Assembly: GCA_012934845.2 (NCBI GenBank)
Contig: WNNJ02001142.1
Location: forward strand, 1-64,000
Length of the DNA: 64,000 nt
Origin: Pomphorhynchus laevis
Lineage: Eukaryota > Acanthocephala > Palaeacanthocephala > Echinorhynchida > Pomphorhynchidae
Reading direction: 5' to 3'
Each line of letters begins with the position of its first letter. Position 1 is the first letter of the stretch. A model generated the notes under the pieces. The model was given only the letters and a program-made list of their open reading frames with translations, did no database searches and was not told the DNA's origin. Position numbers and translations under genes: made by a program. Below are positions 19,966-32,479 of this stretch, in pieces.

Positions 19966-20386
19966 TTATTCAAATTATAAAATTTTAATTTACTTTCTTA
20001 AATTGTTTTCATTAATTTAATTTTTGATTATAAACAATATGTTTTGTATTAATAGATTAACACATGTAATATTTTGGTTAAAAATTGTAAATTAATTAGA
20101 AGGAACTATAATTCTGACAATGTGAAATATCGAATCCAAATAGTCCTAAAAATGCAATGCAGTCTAATATTACAAATCATATTAATAATTAACATATTAT
20201 TATAAATATATTATTTTTTATCTGAATATAAGTTTTTCAAATTAAAATATCATCAATGTTTACACTATTAGAACATTTCATCACTCAGATGGATTTTATA
20301 TTCGAGTGAAAAATATTAATAAACATTCAACTTTTACGAATTAACCACGCAACCGCAAAGATTCTTTTCTACTTGATTTACCATCT
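19966..20386. other. AT-rich gap
   Basis: It begins with a short palindrome of TTATAAAATT units at 19945-19985. No gene is visible. Confidence 0.4.
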
Positions 20387-20388
20387 AT

Positions 20389-20501
20389 AGTGTATTACAA
20401 TATGTTATCTTAATTTATGATTTATGTTATAGATTTGTTTCCCGATTTATATAAACAATATTGTTTGTTTGGTGTCTAAAGACTAATAGCAGACATACAC
20501 T
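20389..20501 (+). repeat. 5' LTR
   Basis: 113 bases, with AGTGTA/TACACT termini that are inverted complements. It is unusually short but within the range seen in small-LTR gypsy elements. Confidence 0.85.
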
Positions 20502-20745
20502 AAAGTGGCGACGAGGATGGAAGCAAATCTAAACACAATCCAACCTTACAACCCAGGCGACATCGACAGTACAAACAACTGGATTGAATGGATCGAAAAT
20601 CTCGAAGACGCTTTCTATGCCTTCGAAATCAAAGACGAAAAACGAAAATCAGCAATGCTACGATTCTACGGCAAATGACATTTAAAAGAAGTAATCAAAG
20701 CTTTACAACTACAAGTAGCTGAAGATACGGAAGTTCAAGCATACA

Positions 20746-21240
20746 CCAATTAAATCAGCTAACTGAGTCTACGTATTGTTATATAATTATAAAATAAACA
20801 AAACATAATAATGCTAAATCAAAATTTAATAATTAAATAATAAAATTAATAATTGTTTTTAGATTTTCTATAATTTAAATCAAGTTAAAAAATAAAAATA
20901 AAAATAAAAATAAAAAATAAAAAATAAAATTTAAATAATTGTCATTTTTATGAATTGACTAATAAATAACATACGTTGTATCATAATAAGAATAAGAGGT
21001 CATCAGGAGGAACTGCTATGCTATCAGGTTTCGGCCCCTAACTTCTATACCCAACATAGCAGCGGGGCCAAATACATGCTAATGATGTATTTCCTCTAAA
21101 ATAACTATCTAGTATCTTATTCTAATGGAAAGTATTTTATTTATTATACAACCATAAAAATTTGCCACTTAAGAGTTTAAATTTATTCTTTATATTAACT
21201 AAAGAAGTCACTAGATGACCATTTCATAAAAGATATTTGA
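20746..21240 (-). mobile_element. Penelope-like element inserted in gypsy gag
   Basis: A minus-strand PLE fragment. On its own strand it reads the end of the RT thumb (resembling 30085-30165, about 21110-21200), then the structured terminal element (21097-20995), then the AT-rich terminal repeat down to TCAGCTAACTGAGTCTACG (20752-20770), which also ends the copies at 41 kb. It interrupts gag, so it is younger than the gypsy insertion. Confidence 0.75.
20995..21097 (-). repeat. Structured PLE terminal-repeat RNA element, copy 4
   Basis: One of the best-preserved copies (103 bases). GGCCCC pairs with GGGGCC and CTGCTATGTT with AGCATAGCAG, interlocked as a pseudoknot. They are enclosed by TCATTAG/CTGATGA and AGAGG/CCTCT. 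The box GGGGCCGAAACCTGATAG is intact. Confidence 0.75.
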
Positions 21241-21854
21241 GCTATATTAATTCCGAACCTTGAAACAACAAACGGATGAGTCAACTGAAAAATACCTTAT
21301 AAGATTACGCAAGCATGCGATGGGTTGCAAGTTTGATGAATATGCTGAACATGCGGTTATTGATCAATTAGTGGAACATTGCAATTCCTAAAAATTGCGA
21401 AGGATATTACTTCGCGAATCAAATCTAACAATCTAACAAGCTCTAACAATGGCTTATACACTAGAAATAACAGAAATTCAGGCAAAAGCAATGAAGAAAG
21501 ATCAATCGGGGAACATGGCAATCAACAAAGGTTACAGCATATCAGAAACAGAAAATGCAACAAAGACTTGAAAACATCAGTAATCGTTTTGCAAACAACA
21601 ACAGAAACAAGTATAATCAACGATGTAAAGGTTGTGGATCAAATAATCACCGTCATGAAGAGAATATATGTCTGGCCAAAGGACAAAAATGCAGATTCTG
21701 CGGATCAATGAATCATTTCGAAAGAGTCTGCTTAAATAAACCTAAACGCACAAACATCAGGAATATCGAATACAACGAAGAGTATGAAGAGCAATCGGTT
21801 TCCTTGAACGAAGACGAACAAGCGAAATACATATTTTAAATCAAGAGCAATGAT

Positions 21855-24800
21855 ATGATTCAGAAAAATATCTTAATTGACGACGTAGCAATATCAATGC
21901 TCGTTGATTCTGGAGCCAACGTGAACATAATCGACACAGACACCGTCAACTTCTTGGTTACGAAACACCACTACATTCAACTTCGTATAGCAACATTGAG
22001 ACCAAAAGCATACGGCAACACACCCATTAAAATCAAAGGAGAGTTTGAATCAATATTAACTTACGTCAACACAAAAACACCTCAGATACTATTAGTCGCT
22101 AAAAACCGAACAAGTGATAATATCCTTGGTAAGAGAGCGTGTACCTAACTGGGTCTTATATCAATCCCATCTATTTTACACATACATCAACAAAGTATTC
22201 CTGAATCAACACAACAAATGCTAGCATGTATATCCCAAAGCTGAAAAAATGGGACGTGTGAAAGGGTATACAGTCAAACTCGATATATACCCAGAAGTCA
22301 AATTCGTTATGCAAACTTTACATCGTACACCATTCCATCTACGAAAAGAAGTCGAAGCTAAGATTCAACAAATGATACAAGACGACATAATCGAAGAAGT
22401 TACTGGGCCTTGCGAATGGACCTCGCCGGTAGTAACAGTACCGAAACTAAACGGAGATATACTCATATGTGCTGACCTTAGAACAACAAATATGGCAATT
22501 CGACATAATTGATATCCAATTCCTACAGTTGAGCAGCTTCTATGAGATATAAATCAAGCTCGAGTATTCTCCAAAATAGATCTAAGATCATATTAACATC
22601 AAATTCCATTAAACCATGAATCGAGAGATATTACAACATTCATTTGCGACGCAGGCCTATTTCGATATAAAACACTCGTAATGGGAGTCAAATCTGCAGC
22701 AGAATAGGCACAAAAGATACTATATTAAATTCTACACAAATGCAAAAACCGTAAAAACGGGGCGGATGATATTATTGTCTGGGGCAACACAACAACGGAA
22801 TACAATACAGCCCTTGAGGAAGTGCTTAAACAGCTGTTGAAATATAATTTGTCAATAGTCAACGAAAAATGCAGTTTTCATCAAAGTGAAATTGAAATTC
22901 ACGGGAAGGGAATCAGCGCGAAGGGAATACGGCTATTGCAATCCAAAATAGAGGCAGTACAACATTTTTAACCACTCACATCTATACAAGTATGTAGTTT
23001 CCTAGGACTTGCAAACTATCTGGGAATATTTATCCAAAATCTTGCAACTATCAGCGAATCTTTTCGCATATTAACAAGAGAGACAAACAAATGGGTGAGG
23101 TCAGAAAAGGAAGATCAATGTTTTCAACAAATCAAGGCTATAATAGGCAATGTAAATACACTAGCACATTTCGACCCCAATGCAGCTACACACCTCATAA
23201 CCGATGCAAGTCTCATAGGCTTGGGCGCCATATTATGCCAACAGTCTTCAAATGGCTTCAGACCTGTAAGCTATGCATCTCGCAGTCTAACACAAACAGA
23301 GCAGCGTTATTGTCAATTAGAGAAGGAAGCACTCGCACTCATATGGGCATGCGAAAAATTTCACCTCTACCTTTACGGCAGCGAATTCACAATACATGCC
23401 GATCATCGAGCACTATTAACGATATTGAAACCTACGGGAAAACCATCCGCTAGAATACTTAGATGGGCTCTGCGATTACAACAATATAATTATAAGCTCG
23501 AACACATAAGAGGCAAGGACAATCCGGCAGACATCATGTCAAGACAACCATTACCATTCACGGTATACACATCGAAAGAAGAAACGTGGGCGGAGGGATT
23601 TATCAATCAAGTCATTGCAAATCACATACCAAAGTCAATCACAATATCTGAATTTCCACACGCTTCCCGCAGAGATCAGACGTTTCAAACACTACGACAA
23701 GCAATCGAACGAAACACGAATTGGGCTGATTCAGTCATAAAGGAGTACGCACGCATACAAGATGAGCTGACAATTAAGAAGGGACTCATAATCAGAGACG
23801 CAAGGATCGTCATACCAGAATGTATGCGCTCACGCGTATTGAACCTTGCTCACGAGACACACTTAGGAATAGTGAAAACGAAAAGCCTGCTACGTTGTAA
23901 GGTATGGTTGCCTCACATAGACAAGGACGTAGAAAAACAATAAAATCATGTCTTACATGCGCATGTATTGACACACAACGTATACGGACTCCTATAACAA
24001 TGTCTAGTATACCAGGTCCGTGGGAGATCATACACACGGACATATGTGGCCCTTTCCCTAGTTGATAGTACATAATTGCCCTTATGGATGCCGGATCTAG
24101 ATGGACCATAATCCCAATAACAAAGTCTATATCTTCAACGATAGAATCGAAGTTTGTCGAAGAATGTATATGCACCTTTGGATCTCCAATAGAAATAGTA
24201 ACTGATAATGGACCCCAATTTATCTCTCCGGAATTTAAACAAATTGCAACGAATGGGGAATTAGGAAAATATACATAACCCCTTATCATCCTGCGGCCAA
24301 CGGGGAAATTGAAAGATTTTTCAGATTCACTAAAAAAGTGATACAATCAGCTCATCTCGAGAATAAGAATTGGAGAGGAGTCCTACATAAATATCTATTA
24401 CAATACCGAAATAGTTATCACGTGTTTACCGGCGCTTCATCAGCACAATTGCTTATTTGTAGAGAACTACATACAAAATTACCAACAATTTGTCGACAGA
24501 ACAAAAGGACGAAACGATATAACGAAGCCGCAATAATAGATCGAATGATAAAACAGAAATTGGAAATCAGATCTAACCAAACACGAAAAGCCCGACCACA
24601 TTCACTCCACGTCAATGATAAAGTACTAGTAAAACAACAGCGCAAGAATAAACTAATTCCGATGTATGCACCAGAAATATGAAAGATTGAGAACGTATTC
24701 GGGAATACTGTAATACTTCATAGACAAGGTCGGAAACTCAAACGTCATGTCGAACATCTACGGAAAATAGAAAGGAATTCGAGATTATTCGACTTTCCAA

Positions 24801-25096
24801 CTAAGAATAATCTATTTCGAAACGATAGTAATGAAACATACATTTCATCGAGAAGATATAATACGTATCCACGCAAAGACCCAGAATTAAACTCAGAAGT
24901 AAAATTGGACGTTCTGAATCAGCCACACACCGATCGAACAAATGACAATGAGAAACCAATAATACCGGAAAGACAGGATAATTGGACTAATGGATCAATT
25001 GATGTATATACGCATCAAAACGAGAGACCTCAAAGGATTCGAAGGAAACCCGCGAGATTCCGGGATGATGAATGGACCGCAAACATATACTTTTAG
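21855..25096 (+). pseudogene. Pol region of the gypsy fossil: PR, RT, RNase H, IN
   Basis: Protease near 21855-22148 (LVDSGANVNIID active-site loop). RT from about 22249 with SPVVTVPKLNGDI and a later DD box near 22765. RNase H at about 23190-23440 (TDASLIGLGAILCQ, SRSLTQTEQRY, HADHRALLTIL). Integrase with an HHCC-type start near 23850-23970 and a core with IVTDNGPQFISPEF near 24190 and a YHPAANGEIERF-type segment near 24280. The end (to 25096) is a basic tail, RPQRIRRKPARFRDDEW. The order and the RNase H type place it with K02A2.6-like gypsy elements. It is interrupted at several points. Confidence 0.88.
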
Positions 25097-25126
25097 AAGA
25101 TATCATTCTTAGAAGAGAGATGATAT

Positions 25127-25239
25127 AGTGTATTACAATATGTTATTTTAATTTATGATTTATGTTATAGATTTGTACCCCGATTTATATAAACATTATT
25201 GTTTGTTTGTCGTCTAAAGACTAATAGCAGACATACACT
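25127..25239 (+). repeat. 3' LTR
   Basis: 113 bases, about 95% identical to the 5' LTR by direct comparison, preceded by a purine-rich tract. Confidence 0.85.
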
Positions 25240-25242
25240 AAA

Positions 25243-26870
25243 CCGTCCATCTCAAAGATTCGTGATAAATCATGAAGATAATATTTCAAATATTTTTATC
25301 ACTTTACATATAGCGATTGCCACTGTATAGCGTGCGTTAAGATTTATAAGAAACTCTTAAAATTCTATAAATAGAATTTTAAGATTACATTTTAAACCTG
25401 CTAAAAAAGTTCAAAAGATAAAAGTTGAATTTTTAAACTTTTGGTTCAAAAACTGTTTTCTGTCATTGCCTTTCCAGTTCCTTCACACCTTTCAATAAAG
25501 ATTATAAGGAACTTCGTATAAGACGTATTTCTTACCTTTATATTATGAATATTTAAGGGTTGCAATATTGCATTAAAGACAAATTGAACATTTGCAGTGC
25601 AAATATATTATGATTGCGCAAAAAATCTCGATTTTAACTATTTCAAATGGTGGTAGTATAAAGATTAAAAAATTTCATACTTTTCGAAGACCAACTGGGA
25701 TATTAATAATTCTATCAATCTGTCATGTTCGTTATATTGATTTCTTAATACAATACATATTGAAATAGAGAATAATCAAAGATCAAACAATAGTTCGGCA
25801 AGAAAGATGGTTCACCTTGTTAAAAACTGTTTCTCTTATTATTGTCCTCCCAGTGTTTTATGCTATATCAATTCTATTATAAGCTTAGATTGGTGAATCA
25901 TTGATTTAAAGAGTTTCTTTTCGTTTTCACTTAATTTTGTATATATAATACGGGAATAAAATACGGGATCCTTTGTCTGGTCGCTGGATTACTATATTTG
26001 GGTTGTTCTTTAAATCACTCAATGCTTCAATTTCGTTCGGCTGAAGTGGATCAATAGTATCTTAATTCATTACTTAATATCCTTAAAGTACGCACGTTTA
26101 AGCGTTGCTACCTTGGTTTGTTGTAGGGCTAAATTGCTTCTCGTGTGTGAAGGTTCTTCCAATACGGACTGACTGTTTTAGCCAATACTTATTTTTCTAC
26201 CTTAGAGTAAATAATAATTTGCTTAGATTTCTCGGCGTGAAGGTTGAGTATCTTTTTTCTATTAAAATAACTTATTTTCCTATTTCAATTAGTGTCGATG
26301 ATACCACGTTATGAGATGAATTACGCCCAACGAGAATAGGATCATATTAAATCAATAGTTCCCAATTGAGGGTTTTAAGCCCATATAATGCATATATGCT
26401 ACAACGTATCAAAAACGATAATAAACTCTTCGTCGAGGAAGCTATATTGATTAAAGTGAACTTACACTATTTAATAAATTGTTGCCTTAACGTAATGTAA
26501 CGTTTTTGACATTATTTCAATACCGGCAAATTTACATTATACCTCTACAAACGACTTATTTCGGTTGTCTCACAAGATCTCGACCAATAGGTAAAATATG
26601 AAATGGGACGTAAGCAAGTATCGAATTTCAAATAATCAGGCCGTGGAAAATTTAAGCCTTGAAAATTGCAATTAAATAAAGCACCTTTAAAGCAATCACC
26701 AATTTCTATAATTTTTATAATATAAAGTCATAGTCATCGACAAATTTTTTAAATAATTTTGATCCATTTGTTAAATTTTAAATTTTAGAGCAAGATTAAT
26801 TAAACCTGATTCTATAAATAAATGGCGCGCTTCTCATGGGATTTTGATTAACACTGGTATGTGCAGCCAA
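25243..26870. other. AT-rich intergenic DNA
   Basis: 1.6 kb without a supported gene. A 69-codon open stretch (26105-26314) has no motif. A short palindrome, AATTCTATAAATAGAATT, lies at about 25363-25380. Confidence 0.4.
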
Positions 26871-26879
26871 TATCATATG

Positions 26880-27595
26880 TGTAACATCAATATCATCTCC
26901 ACTGACAAATTTGATTATTTGGGGATAGTCCTTGTAAAACTCTCGACATGAGTCAACATGCTGCTAAATTCACTTCTTCATGTCGTCGTACTATCGCCCC
27001 CATTAAACGTTCGTTCGCGACCTTAGATGTTCGTAGCTTCCGAATACTCTATTACACGCTTATAGAGTCGCATATTCTTTACGCTTCTCCTGCAGATTTT
27101 CCATTTTTGCAAAAATACTTAGCGACCTATGATTCACTGTTTAGATTTGCAATAAAGTTCGTTCCTGCTGTCAACAATCTTCCATTTGATTTTAAACTCA
27201 GGACCCTTAGAATTTCATCTATCCATAAAAGCCTGGACATAGCTGACATGATGCTGGTGCGTAAAGCTCTCATGTCTTCGTTCCACCCTCTCAATCACCT
27301 ATTTAGCCTCCGTGATTCCAAAAAGCTGCGGTGACACATATTGATGCTCAAAAATAGTCCAAAGCTACATCGATAACACCAGATATTAGAGACCATTTAG
27401 TGAATCAATGTAATAGACTACCATTTGCGGCTATTGATAGTCAAAGCAACAAATTATTCCGTCGAGCATTGAATTCACACTTCGAAATTGCTGCAATTAA
27501 CACCTGATTGTTACCTTTTTATCTTTTTCTGTTTGTTTTTGGTTTATAGTCCAACAAGCAATCGCTAATCGGGTGATGATAATAATAAACAGAAT
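26880..27595 (+). mobile_element. LINE RT thumb and C-terminus with 3' tail
   Basis: It starts with FDYLGIVL (about 26908), the usual start of the RT thumb in CR1/L2/jockey LINEs. It continues in the frame 26948-27334: RSFRILYYTLIESHILYASP, then FRFAIKFVPAVNNLPFD and a helical end. A further piece (about 27373-27507) gives NRLPFAAIDSQSNKLFRRAL ending in TGA. The 3' untranslated end has GCAATCGCTAATCGGGTGATG and a TAA-type microsatellite (TGATGATAATAATAAA), which resembles the simple-repeat tails of CR1-like elements. It is 5'-truncated and has one or two frame changes. Confidence 0.75.
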
Positions 27596-27719
27596 TTTTT
27601 TATTTAAATTAAATTAAAGTTATAAAAATAATTAATATATTAATAAATAATTAACATAATTGAGTTATTTAAATAATAAAATAAAGTTTAAATAAAAGTA
27701 GATTTTGTGCTAGCAAACT

Positions 27720-28060
27720 AATCCGCAAACTCTCCCATAAGCACATATAAATCTCCAACACGTCCACGCAAACTACCCCGTCGTTTTCAATGTCCTTTCT
27801 ACACCCAGTGATCCTGCAACCATATACACTTCCCATCTCATGTCATATTCACTTCCCGACACCCCGTCCGGTCTCTCCTTATCGTTTCTCAATAATATAC
27901 ATCCATCAATCAAAATCACTTCCACCAACCTCCCGTTGTCGACCTACTCTATCCATATCCTCAACTGTTAGCTATCCCATCGTGATCTCACCCACTCACA
28001 TCCGCGTCCTCTGTCGCATTCATCTGCCTAAACAAATCTTCTCAATCTAATCCTTCTCAG
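27720..28060 (+). mobile_element. C-rich LINE-like segment, unassigned
   Basis: The coding-strand composition (C- and T-rich, many CTC/CCA codons) is like the LINE at 30.2-32.3 kb and unlike the A/T-rich host. An open frame of 86 codons (27790-28050) gives no recognisable motif. It is probably a 5' or ORF1 piece of the same LINE type. Confidence 0.35.
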
Positions 28061-28075
28061 CCCCTCTACTGAAAA

Positions 28076-30202
28076 TTGTTTTCAAGCATCATATTATATT
28101 TATATATCATATTTTCAAGCAAATACATAAACATCATAAATCATATTTTTAAGCAAAATAAATCTAAATTATATAAAGATATGAAATATATGTTTCGATA
28201 CGTTGATGATATATGTACATTTAACTGTAACAAGTTTTATTCGAAAAGTGATCACATTTATCCAGGTAGCCTCATTCTTAATAAAACCACTATTAATGAT
28301 AAAGAAGGTATATATCTAGATATGAACATTAAATTAACATTAACAAGAAACATATTTTTGCTACTTATATTACGACGTTGTAAATATGAAAGAATTGACT
28401 TTACTTTTTTGTATTACACACGAACAGAAAAGTTTAAGCCTGCATGCTTTTTTATAACTTTCGTCGGGAAGCTTAACCCGAAATGATTCTACTTTAGATT
28501 TAACGTCAGGTAGCCTCATTCTTACTAAAAATAATATATGAATATTCAATTAACATCAATTTAAACTACTTTGTAGTTTTAAGTTATACCGTGAAGATGA
28601 CATATTTAAATTAACAAGGAAAATATTTTTGTATGTGCATTCATGCATATCATGAATGATATGATTTGTTCGCTTATCATGCAATAAGCGAATAAATTTA
28701 TCCAGGTAGTCTCATTATTAATAAAACCAATATTAATGATAAAGAAGGTATATATCTTGATATGAACATTAAATTAACATCAATTAAAACTACTTTTAAT
28801 TTATATCGTAAAGTTGACATATTTAAATTTACAAACTACTTTTAATTTATATGTATATAGCTGTTAAAAACGCTTCGAAATATGTATATTTAACTCTAAC
28901 AAATTTTATTCAATAAGCGAACAAATTTATCCAGAAAGCCTTATTCTTAACAAAACCAATATTAATGATAAAGAAGGTATATATCTAGATATGAACATTA
29001 AATTAACATCAATTAAAACTACTTTTAATTTATATCGTAAAGATGACATATTTAAATTTACAAGAAACATATTTTTGCATGAGCATTAATGAATATCACT
29101 AAAATTAAATATAATACTTTAAATAATGGAATTTAATTATTAAGTAATAACAAAAATTGATTTTATTTTAAATTTCAATTTTAGATTTTAACTTGATCTA
29201 AGTTGCATGAAATCTTATATAAAATATATCTTATGAAAAATAATTTATTATTCCTTATTTATCAGGCAGCCATACTTTAATAAAACTAATATTGATGATA
29301 AAGAAAGTATATATCTAGATATGAACATTAAATTAACATCAATTAAAACTATTATTAATTTATATCGAAAAGAGTGCATATTTTAATTTACTAAAAACAT
29401 ATTTTTGCATGAGCATTCATGCATACCATATATATTTTCAAGTAAATATAAATATATGGATAAAATTGAATTAATAGAATCCATAAATATTTTGATAAAT
29501 CAAAATTATTTAAAAGTAGGGACATCTATATTTAGACAAATAAAAGGTGTTCCAATGGGTGGTAATAGTAGCCCAATTATAGCTGACTTGTTTTTAAGCT
29601 TTATAGAATATGAATTTGTTCATAACTGTGTAACAACTAAATCTAAATTATATAAAGATATGAAATATATGTTTCGATATATTGATGATATATGTGTATT
29701 TAACTCTAATAATATATATTCAATAAGTGAACAAATTTATCCAATAGCCTCATTCTTAATAAAACCAATATTAATGATAAAGAAGGTATATATCTTGATA
29801 TGAGCATTAAATTAACATCAATTAAAACTACTTTTAATTCATATCGTAAAGATGACATATTTAAATTTAAAAGAAACATTTTTGTATGAGCATTCATGCA
29901 TACCATATAATATAAAATATAATACATTAAATAATGAAATTTTAAGAATTGCAGCAATTTGTAACGATATTGGTTTTCTTCAAAATCACTTAAATAATTT
30001 AATAGATTCATATTTTAAAGTAGGTTACTATAAAAATGCAATCAAACAGGAAATAGTAAAATATATAAATCAACACAATAATATTAAAATAAATTTAAAA
30101 TCATTATCGGAAAATTTTTCTGGATGGATAATAAATAATATACTTTGTATTAGAATAAGATACTATATAATCCAATTTAATCAGAGGAATACTTCATTCT
30201 GA
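28076..30202 (+). mobile_element. Penelope-like RT with multiplied palm segment
   Basis: RT of a PLE. The palm at 29405-29803 has GVPMGGNSSPIIADLF (motif B) and RYIDDICVFN (motif C). An upstream partial copy (28150-28260) has RYVDDICTFN. The segment after motif C (IYPGSLILNK, INDKEGIYLDMNIKL and on) is present about six times, at 28257, 28505, 28694, 28922, 29257 and 29731. The thumb follows the last copy (29852-30160), ending in WIINNILCIRI. The beginning of the terminal repeat (TTTAATCAGAGGAATAC) is then cut off by a LINE at about 30205. No GIY-YIG domain follows the RT. Confidence 0.82.
29405..29803 (+). pseudogene. PLE reverse transcriptase palm
   Basis: 132 codons covering motifs B and C of a Penelope-like polymerase: FRQIKGVPMGGNSSPIIADL, then FLSFIEYEFVHN, then MKYMFRYIDDICVFN. 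Both catalytic Asp residues of motif C are present. Motif A and the fingers are absent, so this is a fragment. PLE RTs are related to telomerase, and the G(V/T)PMG box distinguishes them from LINE RTs (Q-G-D). The reading frame runs on into the post-palm segment and then changes register. Confidence 0.8.
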
Positions 30203-30204
30203 TC

Positions 30205-32470
30205 ACACCTCTTCCGAAATCGATCAACTCTCTTCTGCTCGCATCAAAAAACGCCGTCGCGCGGAGAACTACGAAACATCTTTCTTCATACGAAACATCG
30301 ACGGAAATTTTTAATTTGTCCACACCCGGCCAAAATTCGATTGCTCTCCATCTCCTCTATGTGTCTTCTCCGCTAGCCTTTTTCACCACTACCCACGGTT
30401 TTCGCCTCGACATCCTCAACATTAGATCTATTCTCCATAAATCCGATATTATCACCAACCTATTCACTAAGCAATCCATCGATCTCTTCTGCTTCACCGA
30501 ATCCTCGCACTCAGATTCCGACGACCTCTCCATTCGCCGTTTGCTCTACGCCAGTTGCTCACTAGTCAAATCCGCCCGCCCCCTCGGCTCATTCCATTCT
30601 AAATTCTCAAATCATGGCGGCATTGTCGCATTCGCCCATCATCCCGCGTCTCTTCGCAAAATCACTCACTTTCAGTCCTTTCTCTTTTGAATTACTGACT
30701 TGTCGTTCTTCTAGCCCGATCACTCTGGATCTCGCCATTGTATACCGTCCTGGTTCATCAGCTCTTACCTCCTTATTTTTTACCGAACTCGCTGACCTCC
30801 TGTCCCATTGTTCGTTGTTCTCCAAACCTTCACTCGTTCTTGACGACTTCAACATCCGCTTCAACGCCTCTCATCCACCGATTCCAGCCGGTTCATCAAC
30901 ATTATATCCAACTACGACTACAAACTAATCTCTACTACCCTCACATATCATTGTCGGGGCACTCGACATCATCGCTGCCCAATCGTTTTCCTGCATACAC
31001 TTTACTATCCATCTCCGATCCTGGTCTATCCGATCACTTTCTCGTCACCCTTGATCTCACTTCCAACCACACCCCGCCTCACACACCTACCATCCTACGT
31101 CTCCCTTGAAGAAATCGTGAACTCCCTCTTCTCCGCTCTGCCTTACTTAAATCGAATCTATCCTCTCCCACAATAGCATCATCCTCTCCTCACGATCTCG
31201 CCTTTCTTTTAGGCTCTGAACTTACATCTATTCTCGATCTTCTCTGAACTTAGGCTCTGAACTTACATCTATTCTCGATCTTCTCTTGCGCTTCAAGCCT
31301 CACCCTCACCGGCACTTGCACCGTGCCCCATGGTTTGACATCCAATGCCTACTGTCAAAGTGTCGACTCCGTCATGCTTTTCGAGTCTATCACCGCTCTC
31401 TCAGACGTGATATCCGCTCGCTCACTCCGTCTATCCGTGATTATTATCTTGTTCTTCGCCGATCTCATCTTAACCTACTAAGTACCAAATGCAACTCCTT
31501 CTGGCAGCATAAAATCAACACTTCATTTAACTCTAGGTCTCTCTGGAATACTTTTTACTCAATCCTTACTCGCTCCTCTTCGTCTTGCAACATCAATCTC
31601 CATGATTATTCGTCATTTTTTCAGACCATAGTATCTACGTTCCTCTCTCACAATCCCGTCTCCATTCCATCCCACTCTTCCACGCCTTGCCTCATCCTCC
31701 CGGAACTATTTCATCTTCTCCCTATCTCACCTGCCAGAGTCTCATCTGTCCTTATGTCCATGCCCAACAAAACCTCCCCTGCCGATCCCCTGGATTCTCT
31801 CTTCATCCAATCTGTACTTTCCTTTTCAATCCGCTTTCCGCTTTAATCACTCCACCGAAATCGCATGCATAAAAGTTTACAACAACCTACACATTTGTCG
31901 TGACAAGGCTATATATGATGTTATCATCTCCTTCGACTTCTCCTTGGCTTTCGACATAGTTGACCTCTCCATCATCGTCTTCGTTATGATTACAGATTTT
32001 CTTCCTCCTCCGTAGCATGGTTTGACTCATATATTTCCGACCGTTCCTTTCGCGTCTGTTCTAATTCATTAGAATTAAAACTAATTCATTAGAACTAATT
32101 CATTAGAAATCGCGTTTGTTCTAATTCATCCCCTCCCATCCCTATTTTCAACGAGGTCACACAAGGTTCAGTCCTAGGTCCCCTGCTTTTCTCTATTCTG
32201 CTTGGCGATCTCTCTCCGTTTACCAACCCTTACCTCTTTAACGTCATGCAATACGCCGATGACATACTCATAAGGTTTATATGTTACAGTTTGCGCCCTA
32301 ATATATATCTTTCCTCCGTATATTTTGCCTCATCAATCATTTCAATAATCCATAATCTCATTTTCTTAGGCTTTCATTTCGATGATCACCTTTCCTTTAA
32401 ACCCTTTGTCCGTGACAAGGTCCCATATTTAGCTGATCTGATAAATCAGCTAAATACAAAGACCGGATAA
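30205..32470 (+). mobile_element. CR1/L2-like LINE, ORF2 endonuclease and RT
   Basis: A LINE copy with strongly C-rich coding. Endonuclease: LDILNIRSILHKSDI (about 30405), DLFCFTES, GGIVAF (30614 frame), a VLDDFNIRF box where GDFN is expected (30830s), and SDPGLSDHFLVTLDL (about 31010), which contains the catalytic SDH. RT: WFDIQCLLSKCRLRHAF (31340), LWNTFYSIL, an SPAD-PLDSLF-like region (31780), the FDFSLAFDIVD motif A region (31930), TQGSVLGPLLFSILLGDL motif B (32160) and MQYADDILI motif C (32248). The register changes at least five times (frames 1, 2, 3, 2, 1, 2), and a local AACTAATTCATTAGA duplication lies at about 32065-32110. The copy stops in the thumb. It has inserted into the PLE end at about 30200. 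Confidence 0.85.
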
Positions 32471-32479
32471 ATATAAATA

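Larger units (their letters stand above)
20517..21839 (+). pseudogene. Gag region of the gypsy fossil
   Basis: It begins at ATG 20517, right after the primer-binding site, with a W-I-E-W-I-E-N type capsid amino end. After the inserted PLE the capsid-like helices resume near 21250, and the carboxy end carries two zinc knuckles: CKGCGSNNHRHEENIC (C-x2-C-x4-H-x6-C, slightly atypical spacing) and CRFCGSMNHFERVC (C-x2-C-x4-H-x4-C), at about 21620-21730. Broken. Confidence 0.75.
20389..25239 (+). mobile_element. Ty3/gypsy LTR retrotransposon fossil with 113-bp LTRs
   Basis: A nearly full-length but broken LTR retrotransposon. The LTRs (20389-20501 and 25127-25239) open with AGTGTA and close with TACACT. 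A primer-binding-like TGGCGACGAGGATGG follows the 5' LTR by a few bases, and a purine tract (AGAAGAGAGATGA) precedes the 3' LTR. Gag, protease, RT, RNase H and integrase follow in the order of Ty3/gypsy elements. The LTRs differ at about 6 of 113 positions, so the insertion is moderately recent. The coding region is interrupted at several places, roughly six to ten, and gag also carries a Penelope-like insertion. No clear target-site duplication was found. Confidence 0.9.

Noticed and set aside
20381-25252. CCATCT on both sides of the gypsy element as a target-site duplication
   Set aside because: The right-hand CCATCT lies several bases beyond the LTR end, so it does not abut the element as a true duplication should.
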